DNA from: Cryptomeria japonica
Lineage: Eukaryota > Streptophyta > Pinopsida > Cupressales > Cupressaceae
Assembly: GCF_030272615.1 (NCBI RefSeq)
Contig: NC_081408.1
Span: 768,951,336-769,015,335, forward strand
Direction: 5' to 3'
DNA: 64,000 bases
In this document: one piece after another, positions 19,852 through 30,945 of the stretch
Layout of the letters: every line of letters begins with the position of its first letter
Position numbering within the stretch: position 1 is the stretch's first letter
Translations under genes and position numbers: made by a program
Notes under the pieces: generated by a model
Databases searched by the model: none
Told to the model about the DNA's origin: nothing
What the model saw: only the letters and a program-made list of their open reading frames with translations

Positions 19852-22800
19852 ATGGCGACCCCAAAGGCGGGAGCATCCACCAGTCGCTCGGCTCTCATGA
19901 GAGAAGATCAGAAGACCGAAGAAGTGGAGACCAAGACCGTGTCCAAGTGGAGCAACATTGGAGATACAAACTTGGGAAACTTTAGCACGAAGAAGTTCCG
20001 AGAGGTCCCTTACATCGGCAAGCCATCACCTGTCGCCCGGAGAATAATAGAAAGTGGCATCATTAAGGCGGCCGGTTTTCCTCCAGCCATTCAGTGTCAC
20101 GAGTTGATGATCGAGTGTGCCCGTCATTACAATCCACAGTCCAGGACAATTGTGTCCAATGAGGGAAACATTTTGGCGTACCTTTCAGAGGAAGCCATAA
20201 GTGAAGCCTTCCATCTTCCAGAGCACAGGGACATGATATACAAGAGTATTGAAGGAGCCAGATCAGTGTACGATGATGATCCAGATGCTTGCTTAAGCAT
20301 AATCAACAAGAACTGGCTACTCAAGAGTCGTCCCCGTCTGAGCAAAGTACGGAACACACCACACCGGATTGATTTCCAAGAGGAGTACAGAGATTTGATT
20401 ACCATGCTCAACAGAGTTACAGGAGCACCTCATGCCTTCTATTTTGAGAAATGGATGTTTTATTTCATCCAGGTGATTGTTCAAGGAAAGGGTACAATAC
20501 ATTGGGCTAGGATAATTAGCCATTGCTTAGACGTACAGTTGAGAAGACTCAGGGCTACTAAGTCCTTCCACATGAGTTCATACGTCATCTATGCCTTAAT
20601 TAGGAGCGTTGAGTACGCAGGACTACCTCATAGAGGAGTGATTGGAAGAGGACCCGGTGAGGTCAGAGTTTGTGAATCCTATACCTACTTGCATCATCCA
20701 CCAGGGAAGAACTACAAGTTAATCAATGATACTTTCACGATGAACATCACAAGGACGTTGCAAGGAGGGATTCACAACAGATTATCTCAGGATGCCCAGG
20801 AGTTAATCAAGAGGTACGGTGCTTGGTTCATTCAGTTTCCCAAGTTCACTTACATTAGAGTGTATGGATGTCCTTTACCCCCATACATGTTGCCGAGATA
20901 CCCAACAGACAGAATTGTGTTACTTGAAGTAACAAGGCAGTTGGCAGCATATGTGAAGGCATTCAGACACAGACATCAGAATGGAGTTCAGGTACCTATT
21001 ATTTTGGGTAATTCAGTTGAGGTATGTCCCAATGTCTCAGCCATGGATGACGCAGAGAGGGAGTTAGCCTTGTATCCTTTTTCATCTTTTGCTTGGAGGA
21101 ATAGTTTTGATCCACATGGACATTTAGAGGAGACAGTCGGTAGAAGATTTAGACATGAGTACCAAATTGAAGATTTTATGATGAATCTCCTAGATGATCT
21201 TGAAGTGAAACGTAAGATACATTCTAGATTGCCTTTGGATTTTATCAGGAAATGTAAGATTTACAGAGTAGCCGACCAAGCTCAGGACAACGGCAGGCAC
21301 ATCCAATCTTCATATGATAGAGAGAGCAAAACAATAAGTTTGAATTGGAATGAGCCCGAGGCCGTGGATTTAGATGATTTGATGGCACCAGTCTTGTCTT
21401 GTACTCGTAGATGGGTAGACGTTCAACATCAGAAGTTGAGAGAACAAGGCATAGCCATGTCTTTTACTTTGGAAGAAAAGCCAGCCGAAGGTGGAGCCAG
21501 TGTTAGTGAAGACAATCCTAATCCTAGGAATTTAGGTGAAGGTAACCTTCGATGTGCCAGTGAGGGCAATCTCCATCCGAGAGGTTCAAAGAGAAAGGAA
21601 AGATCAGAAAAGAAAGAGCCTTCCAAGAAAAAGCAAGGTGCTAACAAAGATCAAACACCAGGTACTTCTTCCAGGCCAGAGGATAGAACAGTTCGAGTGG
21701 AAGAATCCATGGAATCGATGGTACAGAATGATAGACAGGAAGAGGAACAGGCACAGCATGTTTCATCCGATGGATCTCTCCAAGACTATGATTTAGATAA
21801 TGATAACGAAATAACATCTCCTCCCAGACAAGAAGAAATAGTACATAAAGAAATTCAAGTTCAAGAGACAAGATCAAATATCCCAGATTGGTTGAAGGAA
21901 AGATTGACTAAGGTGATCGTAATTGAGGATGAAGACAGTGCAATTGATTTAGAGAGCCTCGTGGGACGTTCACATATGACAACAGAGAAGAAGAAGGCTA
22001 TAAAGATGTCCAAGATGATTCGAGATGAGACTGGATCTAGAAAACTGCAGATAGCTACACCGGCAGCAGACAAATATGAGGGTGAGATCCTAGCAGAGGA
22101 CTATCATATACAGACTATTGAGTTAGGACTGTCCACAGCAGAGCAGACTTTAGATGATGCCACCGACACATTTGAGGCATTGAAGGATAAGTTTAGAGAA
22201 GAAGTAGAAAATAATAGAAAGCTTGAGAAAGAGGTCGGTGCATGGAGGACATATTTCAGTCACATCAATGAACCTTTGGGACGTCAGGATCCAGTTAGAT
22301 CACCATTGCAGGCATTGCCCCTTCAATCAATCAATGAAGCAGAAAGATTCAGGAATATGGTCCAGCGTACATGTAGTTGGATGGATAGATCTCACACGGT
22401 GGCCATTGAGTTTGTTACAAGGATGTCGAAGATCACCCATCAGGCTATCCAAGTTCTTGAGATTATTCACAGATTGATGGCAACAGTAGCTGCATTTGCC
22501 CATACCAAGGACGTTGTCATTCCTGTCTTGAAAGTTATAAGACATACATCTAGAAGAATTCTAGCACAAGAGAAGATCTTAGAAGGTGATTCTCACAGTT
22601 TGTTTCAGTGGTCAACCTTACTCCATATAAAGAGTGTTCTCTTTGAAGACATCAGTGTTAGATGTGGTCAAGTTGAGGAGGTGATCAATCCGATCCAGGA
22701 CAGAGTATTTGAGGTACTTCGTACCATTCTTGGCAGAAGGATCGAGGTCGAGACAGATGTGGATTTACAAGAATTTGAGGATAGAATCAAGATCATCTTT

Positions 22801-23073
22801 CGCAAGGACGCAGATGTTACAGATGAGCAATATGATCAGATGTATGCTACCATGCTCCTGATTGATAGAACGAAGGAACTTGAACCTACTTGGGACATAG
22901 CTCTTCTAGATGCATTTGATCAGGTTATCCACTTAGAAGAGAGTATCAAGAATCTTCCCGAGATTCCAAGCATAGAAATCGAAGGAATCGTGACAAAATT
23001 CATTGCATATGCTAAGAAAGAGAATTGGAAAGGGAATAAGATTCTAGATGAAAGGTTGTTACAGATGACATGA
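19852..23073 (+). CDS. Large N-family protein, 1,073 aa, function unknown
   Basis: Intact frame starting MATPKAGAST; N2 starts MPKSAIESSK at the same place. I do not recognise the protein. Residues about 40-510 look globular, with blocks kept in N2: ESGI..A.GFPP, ARHY.P, INDTFTM, QGG...RLS, WFIQFPKFTYIR, LPRYPTD and LLEV.RQ. Residues about 545-680 are charged and disordered (KRKERSEKKEPSKKKQG), a possible nuclear signal. Residues about 690-1073 are helical with coiled-coil character; DWL, IDLE, SK.IRDE, QIATP and AEDY are shared with N2 and N3. No RT, integrase, DDE, helicase or zinc-finger motif is visible. The N-terminal part distantly recalls putative plant transposon proteins annotated beside retroelements, but I cannot assign it. 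Confidence 0.85.
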   Translation: MATPKAGASTSRSALMREDQKTEEVETKTVSKWSNIGDTNLGNFSTKKFREVPYIGKPSPVARRIIESGIIKAAGFPPAIQCHELMIECARHYNPQSRTIVSNEGNILAYLSEEAISEAFHLPEHRDMIYKSIEGARSVYDDDPDACLSIINKNWLLKSRPRLSKVRNTPHRIDFQEEYRDLITMLNRVTGAPHAFYFEKWMFYFIQVIVQGKGTIHWARIISHCLDVQLRRLRATKSFHMSSYVIYALIRSVEYAGLPHRGVIGRGPGEVRVCESYTYLHHPPGKNYKLINDTFTMNITRTLQGGIHNRLSQDAQELIKRYGAWFIQFPKFTYIRVYGCPLPPYMLPRYPTDRIVLLEVTRQLAAYVKAFRHRHQNGVQVPIILGNSVEVCPNVSAMDDAERELALYPFSSFAWRNSFDPHGHLEETVGRRFRHEYQIEDFMMNLLDDLEVKRKIHSRLPLDFIRKCKIYRVADQAQDNGRHIQSSYDRESKTISLNWNEPEAVDLDDLMAPVLSCTRRWVDVQHQKLREQGIAMSFTLEEKPAEGGASVSEDNPNPRNLGEGNLRCASEGNLHPRGSKRKERSEKKEPSKKKQGANKDQTPGTSSRPEDRTVRVEESMESMVQNDRQEEEQAQHVSSDGSLQDYDLDNDNEITSPPRQEEIVHKEIQVQETRSNIPDWLKERLTKVIVIEDEDSAIDLESLVGRSHMTTEKKKAIKMSKMIRDETGSRKLQIATPAADKYEGEILAEDYHIQTIELGLSTAEQTLDDATDTFEALKDKFREEVENNRKLEKEVGAWRTYFSHINEPLGRQDPVRSPLQALPLQSINEAERFRNMVQRTCSWMDRSHTVAIEFVTRMSKITHQAIQVLEIIHRLMATVAAFAHTKDVVIPVLKVIRHTSRRILAQEKILEGDSHSLFQWSTLLHIKSVLFEDISVRCGQVEEVINPIQDRVFEVLRTILGRRIEVETDVDLQEFEDRIKIIFRKDADVTDEQYDQMYATMLLIDRTKELEPTWDIALLDAFDQVIHLEESIKNLPEIPSIEIEGIVTKFIAYAKKENWKGNKILDERLLQMT

Positions 23074-24118
23074 CATCTTATTTCTCATTGGTTGATACCT
23101 CCTAGATTTTTGTGCCAAATTTAATATTTGGCTATGTATTTAATATTGTTCAGTAAAAAGGAGGTCATTTGTAACAAACCCTAATTAGGGTTTAGGTGTC
23201 ATGATCTTGTCCATTGATTTACTTTCAATCTGGACCTTTCATTGTAACTGGGGATGCTATTTATACCCCCCATTTTCCATTTCATTTGTAATAGAATAGT
23301 CAATAGAAAAATAGAGAATAGAGTTGAGAGATTAGAGTTGTAAGCAATTTTTATTTTGTAGCAAGATTGAGTCTTGAAGAGAGAAGTTCAAGCAATTGTT
23401 GTATATGATGACTTGGAAATCAATAAAATATTGAAGTTATGGTGTTTTGTTGCAAATTTCTTAAGTTATCTTCATGGTTGTTGGATGTACTTGAATCCCG
23501 CTCAATCAAAGTAGTTTGTTAATTTGAAAGGCTAAGTGTGAGATTTGATATTTGGTAGGATTCGCAATCCAAACCACTAGCTTCTTGCTGATTGTAGGAA
23601 CGCCTTGCGTGGTCGACTGGAAAACATTTTGAGTCCTTAACCTTCAAGCATTTTCGCATCTAGGATATGTACCTTCGTAGTAGTGTCCTTGGTCTTTGAT
23701 GCATTGAATACCATTATTACCTTAGAAGATCGCACCAATTTCAATTAAGTTGTTATCTTATGGCAAAATTGAAGTTGGTTGAGTCTTGCCAAATCTCATT
23801 CATGCTAAGTCGTTCATAGGGTTAGGCTAGATTAGACCTCTTAAGCCCTATCTTTTTCCTTTTTTTGAAAGTTCCTTTTAGTTTAGTGAAATCTTCGAGC
23901 TTTGAATACGTAAGACGCCTTGGAGGAAACAGCAAATCACATCATACCACTAAAAAAGCTTGTCCACACGTGGAGACCCCACTAAAAGAACCTTGGAGTC
24001 CATCTAACTGATCCTTTTTGCAGATCTTCAGCAGTTAGAGACTATTTTCTCAAGAGAGGATAAGATGCCTGTCGGTATTTTATTCTGTGTATGATTGTGT
24101 ACAAAATACACGTCAACA
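23074..24118 (+). other. N1 3' region: second promoter and conserved end block
   Basis: Non-coding. A purine-rich 'taaaaaggaggtc' lies near 23155, the TATA-like box at 23258, then about 850 bp to the CAACA end. The last 100 bp contain CTCAAGAGAGGATAAGATGCC, ATTTTATTCTGTG and ACACGTCAACA, the same ordered motifs (other strand) as at the ends of N2, N3 and N4. Confidence 0.7.
23258..23267 (+). promoter_or_regulatory. TATA-like box downstream of the N1 gene
   Basis: CTATTTATAC in 'ggggatgctatttataccccc', 185 bp past the stop codon and about 0.86 kb before the unit's end. A promoter here, after the gene, fits the U3/R border of an LTR. Confidence 0.55.
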
Positions 24119-24192
24119 CACACATGGTGATCAACCAATATATATAGATAAACACAATTTAACCTTTGACATCAATGACAAATAATCCAACA
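24119..24192 (-). repeat. B 3' LTR, proximal part
   Basis: 74 bp matching 36711-36784 (gatcaaccaatatatataga...aataatccaaca), beginning with the CACAC duplication of N1. It ends at 24192 against the polypurine tract. Confidence 0.9.
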
Positions 24193-24408
24193 AACTCCCC
24201 CTTTGTCATTGATGGCAACACCATCTCCAACGGCATCCTTTTGAAACAATAACTTCTCCTCTTGAGATCCTGCTCCCCCTTTGATATCAATGACTGATAA
24301 GAAGCTGCAAGCAACCATAGACTGACACAAGCTCATAAGAAAACTCGCAAACATTGGACAGGGGCATAAAATAATACAATGAATACTCCCCCTGAGTGAT
24401 ACAACCTG
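24193..24408 (-). other. B 3' untranslated region with three polypurine stretches
   Basis: Minus-strand CAAAGGGGGAGT next to the LTR (24195-24206) is the polypurine tract. Two similar stretches lie at about 24272-24283 and 24385-24395. No coding is seen. Confidence 0.75.
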
Positions 24409-26420
24409 TCAATGGTGGAGTGAAACCACCCCTAACTGCTGTCTTAACCTTTCAAGAGTATTTCTGGGCAAGGGCTTAGTAAAAACATTGGCAAGCTGAT
24501 CCTTGGTAGAAACATATTCAAGCTTTACTTGCTGATCATTGACTTGTTCACGCAAGAAATGATACTTAATCGGAATGTGCTTAATTCTAGAGTGCAAGAC
24601 AAGATTCTTAGATATGTTAATAGCACTCGTGTTGTCACACAAAATAGAAATAGGATGACAAAAATCTACCTTGAAGTCTTTCAAAGTCTACTTCATCCAA
24701 AGGACTCGTGTACAACAAGACACTGCTACAATATATTCCGCTTCAGTAGTTGAAAGAGACTACTTCATCCAAAGGACTCGTGCACAACAAGACACTGCTA
24801 CAATATATTTCGCTTCAGTAGTTGAAAGAGAAACAAAAGGCTTGTTTTTTATTGTGCCATGAAACCAAACGCTTCCCAAGGAAGAAGGCACCTCCACTTG
24901 TGCTCTTCCTATCATCAACTGAGCCACCCCGTTCTGCATCTGTGTATGCTGTAAGTGAGAAATCATTTCCACTTGGATACCAAAGACCATACCCCATAGT
25001 ACCTTTAAGGTACTTGAATATTCATTTGACTACATGAACATGTGTTTCTTTAGGGGCAGCCTGAAATCTCGCAACATATCCTATAGCCTACATCATGTCA
25101 GGTCTAGTAGTTGTATCATACAACAAGCTACCAATCATAGACCTGTAAAGAGTTTGATTAGCATCTAATGATTCATCGTCCTTACTAAGTTTACAACCAG
25201 TCACCATAGGAGTGTTAACAGGAGTACAATCTTCCATTTTGAATCTCTTCAATATTTCTCTAATATATTTAGAGAAAGAAATAAAAATACCTTCCTTTGA
25301 TTGATGAATTTGCAGCCCAAGGAAAAATGACAGCTCTCCCAACATCGACATTTCAAACTCCATCTTTATATTATTTGCAAAAACTTCACACATTTGCAAA
25401 CAATCACTCCCAAAGATTAAATAATCACCATATACAACCACAATCAACATATGTTTACCTTCCTCTTTGATATATAGGTTGCTGTCCTTCTAAATCCTTG
25501 TTGAAGCAAATAACTACTCAATCTGTCATACCAAGCACGAGGTGCTTGTTTGAGGCCATAAAGTGTCTTTTTCAGCTTGCACACATAATCCTGATTCTCT
25601 GACAAAATAAAACCATCAAGCTGTTCTACATATACCTCTTCATTTAAATCACCACTCAAAAAGGCAGATTGAACATCCATTTGAAAAACTTTAAAACCTT
25701 TAAAAGAGGCAAAAGCTAGGAACATTCTAATAGCTTCTAATCTAGCAATTGGTGCAAAGGTTTCATCGAAATCTATACCTTCGATCTGAGTATAACCCTT
25801 ACCACACTAACCTTGCCTTGTTCTCACCACTTGGCCATCCTCATTCAATTTGTTTCTGAAGACCCACTTTGTGCCAATGACATTTTTGTCCTTAGGCCTT
25901 GGGACAAGTTCCCAAGTTTCACTCTTATGGATCTGATCTAACTCATCTTTCATAGCTGCAACCCAAGATTTATCTTTTGCTACCCTTTGAAAAGTATTTG
26001 GTTCAATCATGGACAACAGTGAAATATCATCATCTCCATAATAATTAACTCTTCTCCTTGTTGCTCTAGGTCTGTCCTCTTGCATAATTTGATTGATAGG
26101 ATGATTCTTTTCTACAAACCTTGATGTAGTTTTGAGATAATTTCTTATTGTAGGCCTATTTCCATCATGTGAAGGTGTAGGACTAGCTGATGTATCTGCT
26201 ATAATAAACTGATTTCCTCCTGCTCCATCCTCATAATGTATATCAGCACCTTCATATTGATTATTTTCCAAGATATTAACAACATTGTTGCTTGCTGTCC
26301 CAACATGTGTATTGGTAGAAGTTTGTTGATCAGCATTTTCAGTCTCATCACCCTACAAGCTATCATCACAACTTTGCAATCTCTTAGAAGAATAAAAAAT
26401 CTCATGAATTTTCACATTAG
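24409..26420 (-). pseudogene. copia B reverse transcriptase and RNase H
   Basis: Minus strand. RT begins near 26060 ([72 protein letters not shown]). A frameshift falls before the palm, where the expected YVDD box reads VVYGDYLIFG, so catalytic residues are lost. FFLGLQIHQSKEGIFIS and YRSMIGSLLYDTTTRPD follow. RNase H is broken into DRKSTSGGAFFLG, an in-frame tandem duplication, then CDNTSAINISKNLVLHSRIK and VFTKPLPR, ending at 24409. At least three stops and one frameshift. Inactive. Confidence 0.9.
24688..24831 (-). repeat. 72-bp in-frame tandem duplication in B RNase H
   Basis: Two head-to-tail copies starting at 24688 and 24760, covering the AEYI-VAVSCCARVLWMK part. 72 bp equals 24 codons. 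The copies differ at only about three positions. Confidence 0.85.
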
Positions 26421-28080
26421 TGCTTTCAACTGTCTTATGCAACCTCTTATTAAAACACTTTTATGCTTTACTTTTTGAGGAATATCTTAGAAAAATACCC
26501 TCATCTTCTCTAGGATCAAATTTGCCTAAAATATCCTCATCTCTTAATAAAACAAGGGCTGCCAAAGATCTTAAAATACTTAATAGTTGCTGCCCTATCA
26601 TTCCATAATTCATACGGTAACTTGTTGTGCTTTTCCCTTACCAAACTTATATTTTGAATATAGACAGTTGTATGAACTGCTTCTTTCCGAAAACAATCAC
26701 TTACCTTAGATTTATTCATTATGCTTCTAGCCATTTCCTGGACTAATCTATTCTTTCTCTCAACCGCCCCATTTTGTTGAGGTGTCCTAGGAGCTGAAAA
26801 TTGTCTCTTAATGCCATGTTTCTCACAAAATCTCACAAACTCATTAGAGGTAAACTCACCTCCATTGTCTGATCATAGGCATTTGATTTTTAATCCCTTC
26901 TCATTTTCAACCAAATTTTTGAAAGCTTTGAACTTCTCCAAGGCTTTTGATTTTTCCTTCAAAAAGGCCACCCAAGTCATACGTGAGTGGTCATCAATTA
27001 ATAACATAAAGTATCCCTCACCTTGCATGCTTGTAGTCCTTGTTGGTCTGCACAAATCAATATGAACCAACTCTAGAGGCATTGTGCTTGAATACTCTTT
27101 TGCTTTAAAACTCCTATGAGGTTGTTTACCCAATTGACAGTATTTGCACACTATGTCAGATGGTTTAATGAGTTTTGGCAAGTCTCTCACCACTTCCTTC
27201 TTGCTGATTTGAACAAGGCTATCAAAATTTATATGACCAAGTCTCCTGTGCCACAACCAGGATTCATCAAGTACACTCAAACAACAAGTTTCACTTTTAG
27301 CATCTTCAAGAATATATAAGTTATTTGCTGCCCTATTGGCTTCAGCAATATGAATACCATCTTTACTAATCTTGTAGCAGTCAAAATTGAAAGTTAGACT
27401 ATGACCTTGATCACACAATTGACTAACACTAAGTAGATTATGTTTCAAGCCTTCTGCAAACAACACATTCTCAACTTTAGTCTTACCATCACTCAACATG
27501 AGTGTACCTTTACCAACAACTCTAGCAAACGAGTTTCCACCAAATCTTACCTTACCACCATTGGATTTCTTGAGAGTTAAGAACTTACTCTCATCTTCAG
27601 TCATGTGTTTGGAGCAACCACTATCCCCATACCAAATATGTCTTTGATTATGTGCAAGAAGAGTTGTTTGCACAATCACAGAATTAGTTTCAACCTCTTT
27701 CTTTTTCTTCCTCCAAACTTTGGTTTCCTTTGCATTGTTCTTAACATCCTTCTTTGGAAAATCCGCCTTGTCATTCTTACAAAATCTAGCATTGTGTCCA
27801 ATGTTATTACATTTATAGAAAACATAATTATAATCTCTCAAAGGAGTAAAAGAGTTATTGTTTGCAAAACTGAAATTATTTTTAAAAGACATCCTACAAT
27901 TTGCTGCCTTGTGTCCAAAATAGTTACAAGCAAAACAATAACCTTGAAAGAATGAATAATTAAACCTGGTTAAGTGTGTTTGTCTAGCATTAAAAGGTTG
28001 CCTGAAAGCATTATTTCTGGTTTTTGAAGATGAAAAACCTTGAACTTTCACCGTTAGAAATCTGTTGTTCTACCTTTGAG
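26421..28080 (-). pseudogene. copia B zinc knuckles, protease and integrase
   Basis: Minus strand, ORF 28051-26873 then 26836-26537. Contains CFACNYFGHKAANC (intact knuckle), a second knuckle with its first Cys replaced (FYKCNNIGHNARFC), protease WYGDSGCSKHMT, pre-integrase HRRLGH...CKYC, and the integrase core with ELVHIDLCRP, SDNGGEFTS and NGAVERKNRL. A TGA between KIKCL and SDNGG is where CGA (Arg) is normal, a C-to-T change. The integrase C-terminal part runs into the RT linker at about 26400. Confidence 0.9.
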
Positions 28081-29531
28081 CTTTGACCTTCTTCAAGGTC
28101 AACTCCACCCTTGTCTGAGGACTATTTTTGAGAAGCTAACAGATTGTCCAATGAAAGTGTGCCTCTCTGATTTATCTCTTCTTGGTTTAGTAGTGTAGAT
28201 GATTTCTCTATCTGCCTAAGAGAAGCAATCTCAGCTTCAATTTTTTCACAACTTTCAACCTTGACTTTGATCTGATTTTTCGACTCCTCTTCAAGTTTCT
28301 TAGCCTTATCAATATGAAATTTCAGATCATTTATTTGTTTCTCTGCATCTTCAAGAGTTTGTGTTTTTCTGATTTTTTCTTCAGTTTCTTTTTTTAGCAA
28401 CAACTTCAGATTTAGGTTTTTCTTCTTAAGACTTTTGAATTCACTAAGAGCACTTAGCAATTCTTGTTCAAGGTCGAATTCTCCATCTTCTTTATCAAAG
28501 ACATCTTCATCTTCTTGATTTTCAACTTGAGATTCTTCTAGAGCCATAAACAAAATCTCATCACTCAGAGATTCTTCATCACTTCCTTCAAAAGAATCAC
28601 TTTCCTTCTTTGAATATAGACTTTTTTTGGGTTTCCATGTCTTCTTGTCCTTTCGTTTGAACTTCTTTTTGTAGAACTTTGGCTTTTTTTTGATTACCGC
28701 TGTCTTCACCATTCTCATAAGAACATTTAGCTACAAAGTGTCCAGCCTTTCCACAGTTAAAACACTTGAGAAGCATCTTCTTTTTTGGTTGCTGAATTCT
28801 TTCTTCACCCTGTATATGAATAGAGATTTCTTTGAATGTGAATCATCATTCGAACTATCACTCGATACTTGCTCCTTTTGTTTGCCTTTATTTGAATCTT
28901 TGAAAGAAGTCTCTCTTTTTGATGATTTCGTGTTTGTCCTCATCTCATATGCTGTCAATATACCATGAAGTTTGTCAATGGACAATTTATCAAGATCAAC
29001 CGTCTCCTCTATGGCTGAGATCTTAGCATCAAATTTTAAAGGTAAAGTCCTTAAGATTTTTTGAATAACCAAACTATCAGCAACCTTCTCACCAAGACCT
29101 TTTAGAGAATTCACAACTTCATCTACTCTCAAAAAGTATGCTGCAACATTTTCATCTTCTTTCGTTTTCAAACTTTCAAACTGCATTCTATGAGTTTGAA
29201 GCTTGGCTTTATTCACTTTTTCATCTTCTTCATAAGCATTTTTAAGCTTATCCCACATGGCTTGAGCACTATCACGGTGCATAACTTTTACAACTAATTC
29301 GGATAAACCACACAAAATGACATTCATAACCTTTGCATTGCATTCAAAGGCTGTCTTTTCATCAGTAGTAGATGGAGGATTTTGAGGAGGTGTGTAGCCC
29401 AACACAACGTTGTTCCAGACATCGAATCCAAGAGACATCAGATATGCATTCATCCTGACACACCAAAAGGCATAATTGGAACCATCAAATAGAGGGGCCC
29501 TATTCATTGCAAGTCCTTCCAAATCATTCAT
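28081..29531 (-). pseudogene. copia B gag
   Basis: Minus strand. The first frame (29531-28731) starts MNDLEGLAMNRAPLFDGSNY and holds the UBN2-type gag core (VMHRDSAQAMWDKLKNAYEE, QKILRTLPLKFDAKISAIEE). Near 28780 a frameshift moves the knuckle CFNCGKAGHFVAKC into the next frame, which continues as an acidic then coiled-coil segment (28718-28122: ESDSFEGSDEESLSDEILFM, then a long Lys/Glu heptad-like stretch). The acidic and coiled-coil part is also present in element F. Confidence 0.88.
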
Positions 29532-29587
29532 TTTTGAGTTGCAATAGAATCAACCTTCAAACTTTTAAGCCTTATCAGAAGGTACCA

Positions 29588-29600
29588 ACTCTGATACCAA
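29588..29600 (-). other. Primer-binding site of copia B
   Basis: Minus-strand TTGGTATCAGAGT starts two bases after the LTR end (TTTCA), a Met-tRNA type site. Confidence 0.85.
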
Positions 29601-29601
29601 T

Positions 29602-29699
29602 TGAAATGCACAAAAGCAATACTGAGAAGGAGGGAGTAAATTAGTATTGCATAAATTTAAAAACTTTAAAAATTAACGACGGATATGAAATATGCATGA
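29602..29699 (-). repeat. B 5' LTR, part left of C2
   Basis: Plus strand 'tgaaatgcacaaaagcaata...' matches 15030-15120. It is cut at ATGCATGA by element C2; the rest follows at 35111. Confidence 0.88.
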
Positions 29700-30254
29700 T
29701 GTTGAAATAGTAGCTAGCTGGGATACCTATCTATTATATTTTAATGTTGTCAATGACAATTAAAATACACACGTATTATCTATTATGTAAATTGAACTTA
29801 GGGATGGGCCCAAATACATGTAACTTGTAATTATGTCTTGCTTGGGCAAGACCTATATATAATGTAACTTGTGGATAGGACAAGCCCTATAAATGTAACT
29901 TGTAATTTGGTCTGACCCTAATTTGGCGATGTAACTTGTGGTCCTATATTGAATGTAACTTGTAGATAGGGTAGGCCCAATATGTATTTTGAGCGATTGG
30001 GTAATTGGGCTGGGCCCAAACTCATGTAGCATGTGGTAAAGGCAATCAAGCAATAACATCTTAATAGGTCAAGACCTATTTGCACGATATACATAATATT
30101 ATTATTAAATTAACAAGGCAGGACAACTTGAGACTTGACACCACAAGTCAAGTATATAAGCAAGTCATTTGCACATCATAATGAATCAATTAATATACAA
30201 GGCGAATCATTCATAAGGATGTCAACACATGTAATCTGCTCTCCAACATTTGGC

Positions 30255-30289
<35 letters not shown>

Positions 30290-30659
30290 CGAACTTGCTC
30301 CTCATCCATTGTGTGAAGGCTGGCTGTTAGGTGATGCTATCAAGATCTTGCGAAGCTAATGAAGACTTGCCTTGAGCAAATTTGATGCTGATGATAAGGG
30401 CTGCAATCTCCATTATCATATAAAGAGGAATTCAGATCTGCTATCTTACTGGTTGAACAACAATATGAGATAAGCACACTTGCCTTGTAATTGCCTACAT
30501 TTGAGATAATACACATTTAACTTTGTGGCTGGGTTTTTCACCTCCAAGAGGGAGATTTTCCTAGGGTATTGGTGTGTCTTGTTTTGTGTTTTTATTGCTG
30601 TTACTGTTTTGTTATAACCCGATTATTTAAGATTAACATCAGATTGCTTAAAATTAACA
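29700..30659 (+). repeat. C2 5' LTR
   Basis: 960 bp, TGTTGAAATAG to AAATTAACA. The 34165-35110 partner differs by scattered substitutions (roughly 4% by eye) and by a shorter CT run. Confidence 0.93.
30256..30286 (+). repeat. (CT)n microsatellite in the C2 LTR
   Basis: About 15 CT units. The other LTR has about 7 (around 34722-34736). Confidence 0.9.
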
Positions 30660-30671
30660 TGGTATCAGAGC
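30660..30671 (+). other. C2 primer-binding site
   Basis: TGGTATCAGAGC immediately after the LTR end, complementary to initiator tRNA-Met. Confidence 0.93.
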
Positions 30672-30740
30672 TTTAGGTTCATTCTAAATAATTAGATTAT
30701 TAGTTGTCCTTCACTTTCAGTTTGTTGTTAGTTTTGCAAG

Positions 30741-30945
30741 ATGGTTATAGGTCTGAAAGTCGAGGATAGACTTGAAGGTGCCCTAAATTTTACACCATGG
30801 AAGGTCCATTACAGTTTGTGAAAGATAAGGATCTGACTGAGCCTTCGGATTTGGATGAGCTAAAGCAATTCAAGAAAACTATCGTGAATCAGAAAGTTCA
30901 ACAACAATGTCTGCTTGACAAATTAAGGGCATCGATGGGACGATA
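30741..30945 (+). pseudogene. C2 gag stub
   Basis: Plus strand begins MVIGLKVEDRLEGALNFTPW, the usual start of this copia gag, then jumps to FVKDKDLTEPSDLDELKQF and breaks off at about 30945. A deletion and the absence of everything from gag middle to RT make it a remnant. Confidence 0.8.

Larger units (their letters stand above)
16748..24118 (+). mobile_element. Element N1: 7.4-kb N-family unit with an intact 1,073-codon gene
   Basis: 7,371 bp from TGTTGTGACC to CACGTCAACA, flanked by a perfect CACAC duplication (16743-16747, 24119-24123). The undisturbed target can be read in the sister LTR at about 36704-36722. Layout: terminal double hairpin, hairpin array (17189-18930), A+T-rich stretch, TATA box (19266), possible 5' intron, gene 19852-23073, second TATA-like box (23258), conserved end block. 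The two ends are not copies of each other. There is no primer-binding site, polypurine tract, gag or pol. Read as a giant solo LTR whose U3 holds a gene; an unknown transposon class with TG/CA ends is the alternative. Confidence 0.85.

Noticed and set aside
16748-24118. N1 as an ordinary LTR retrotransposon with paired LTRs
   Set aside because: The start (TGTTGTGACC) is not found again near the right end, and the end (ACACGTCAACA) is not found again near the left end; no primer site is seen.
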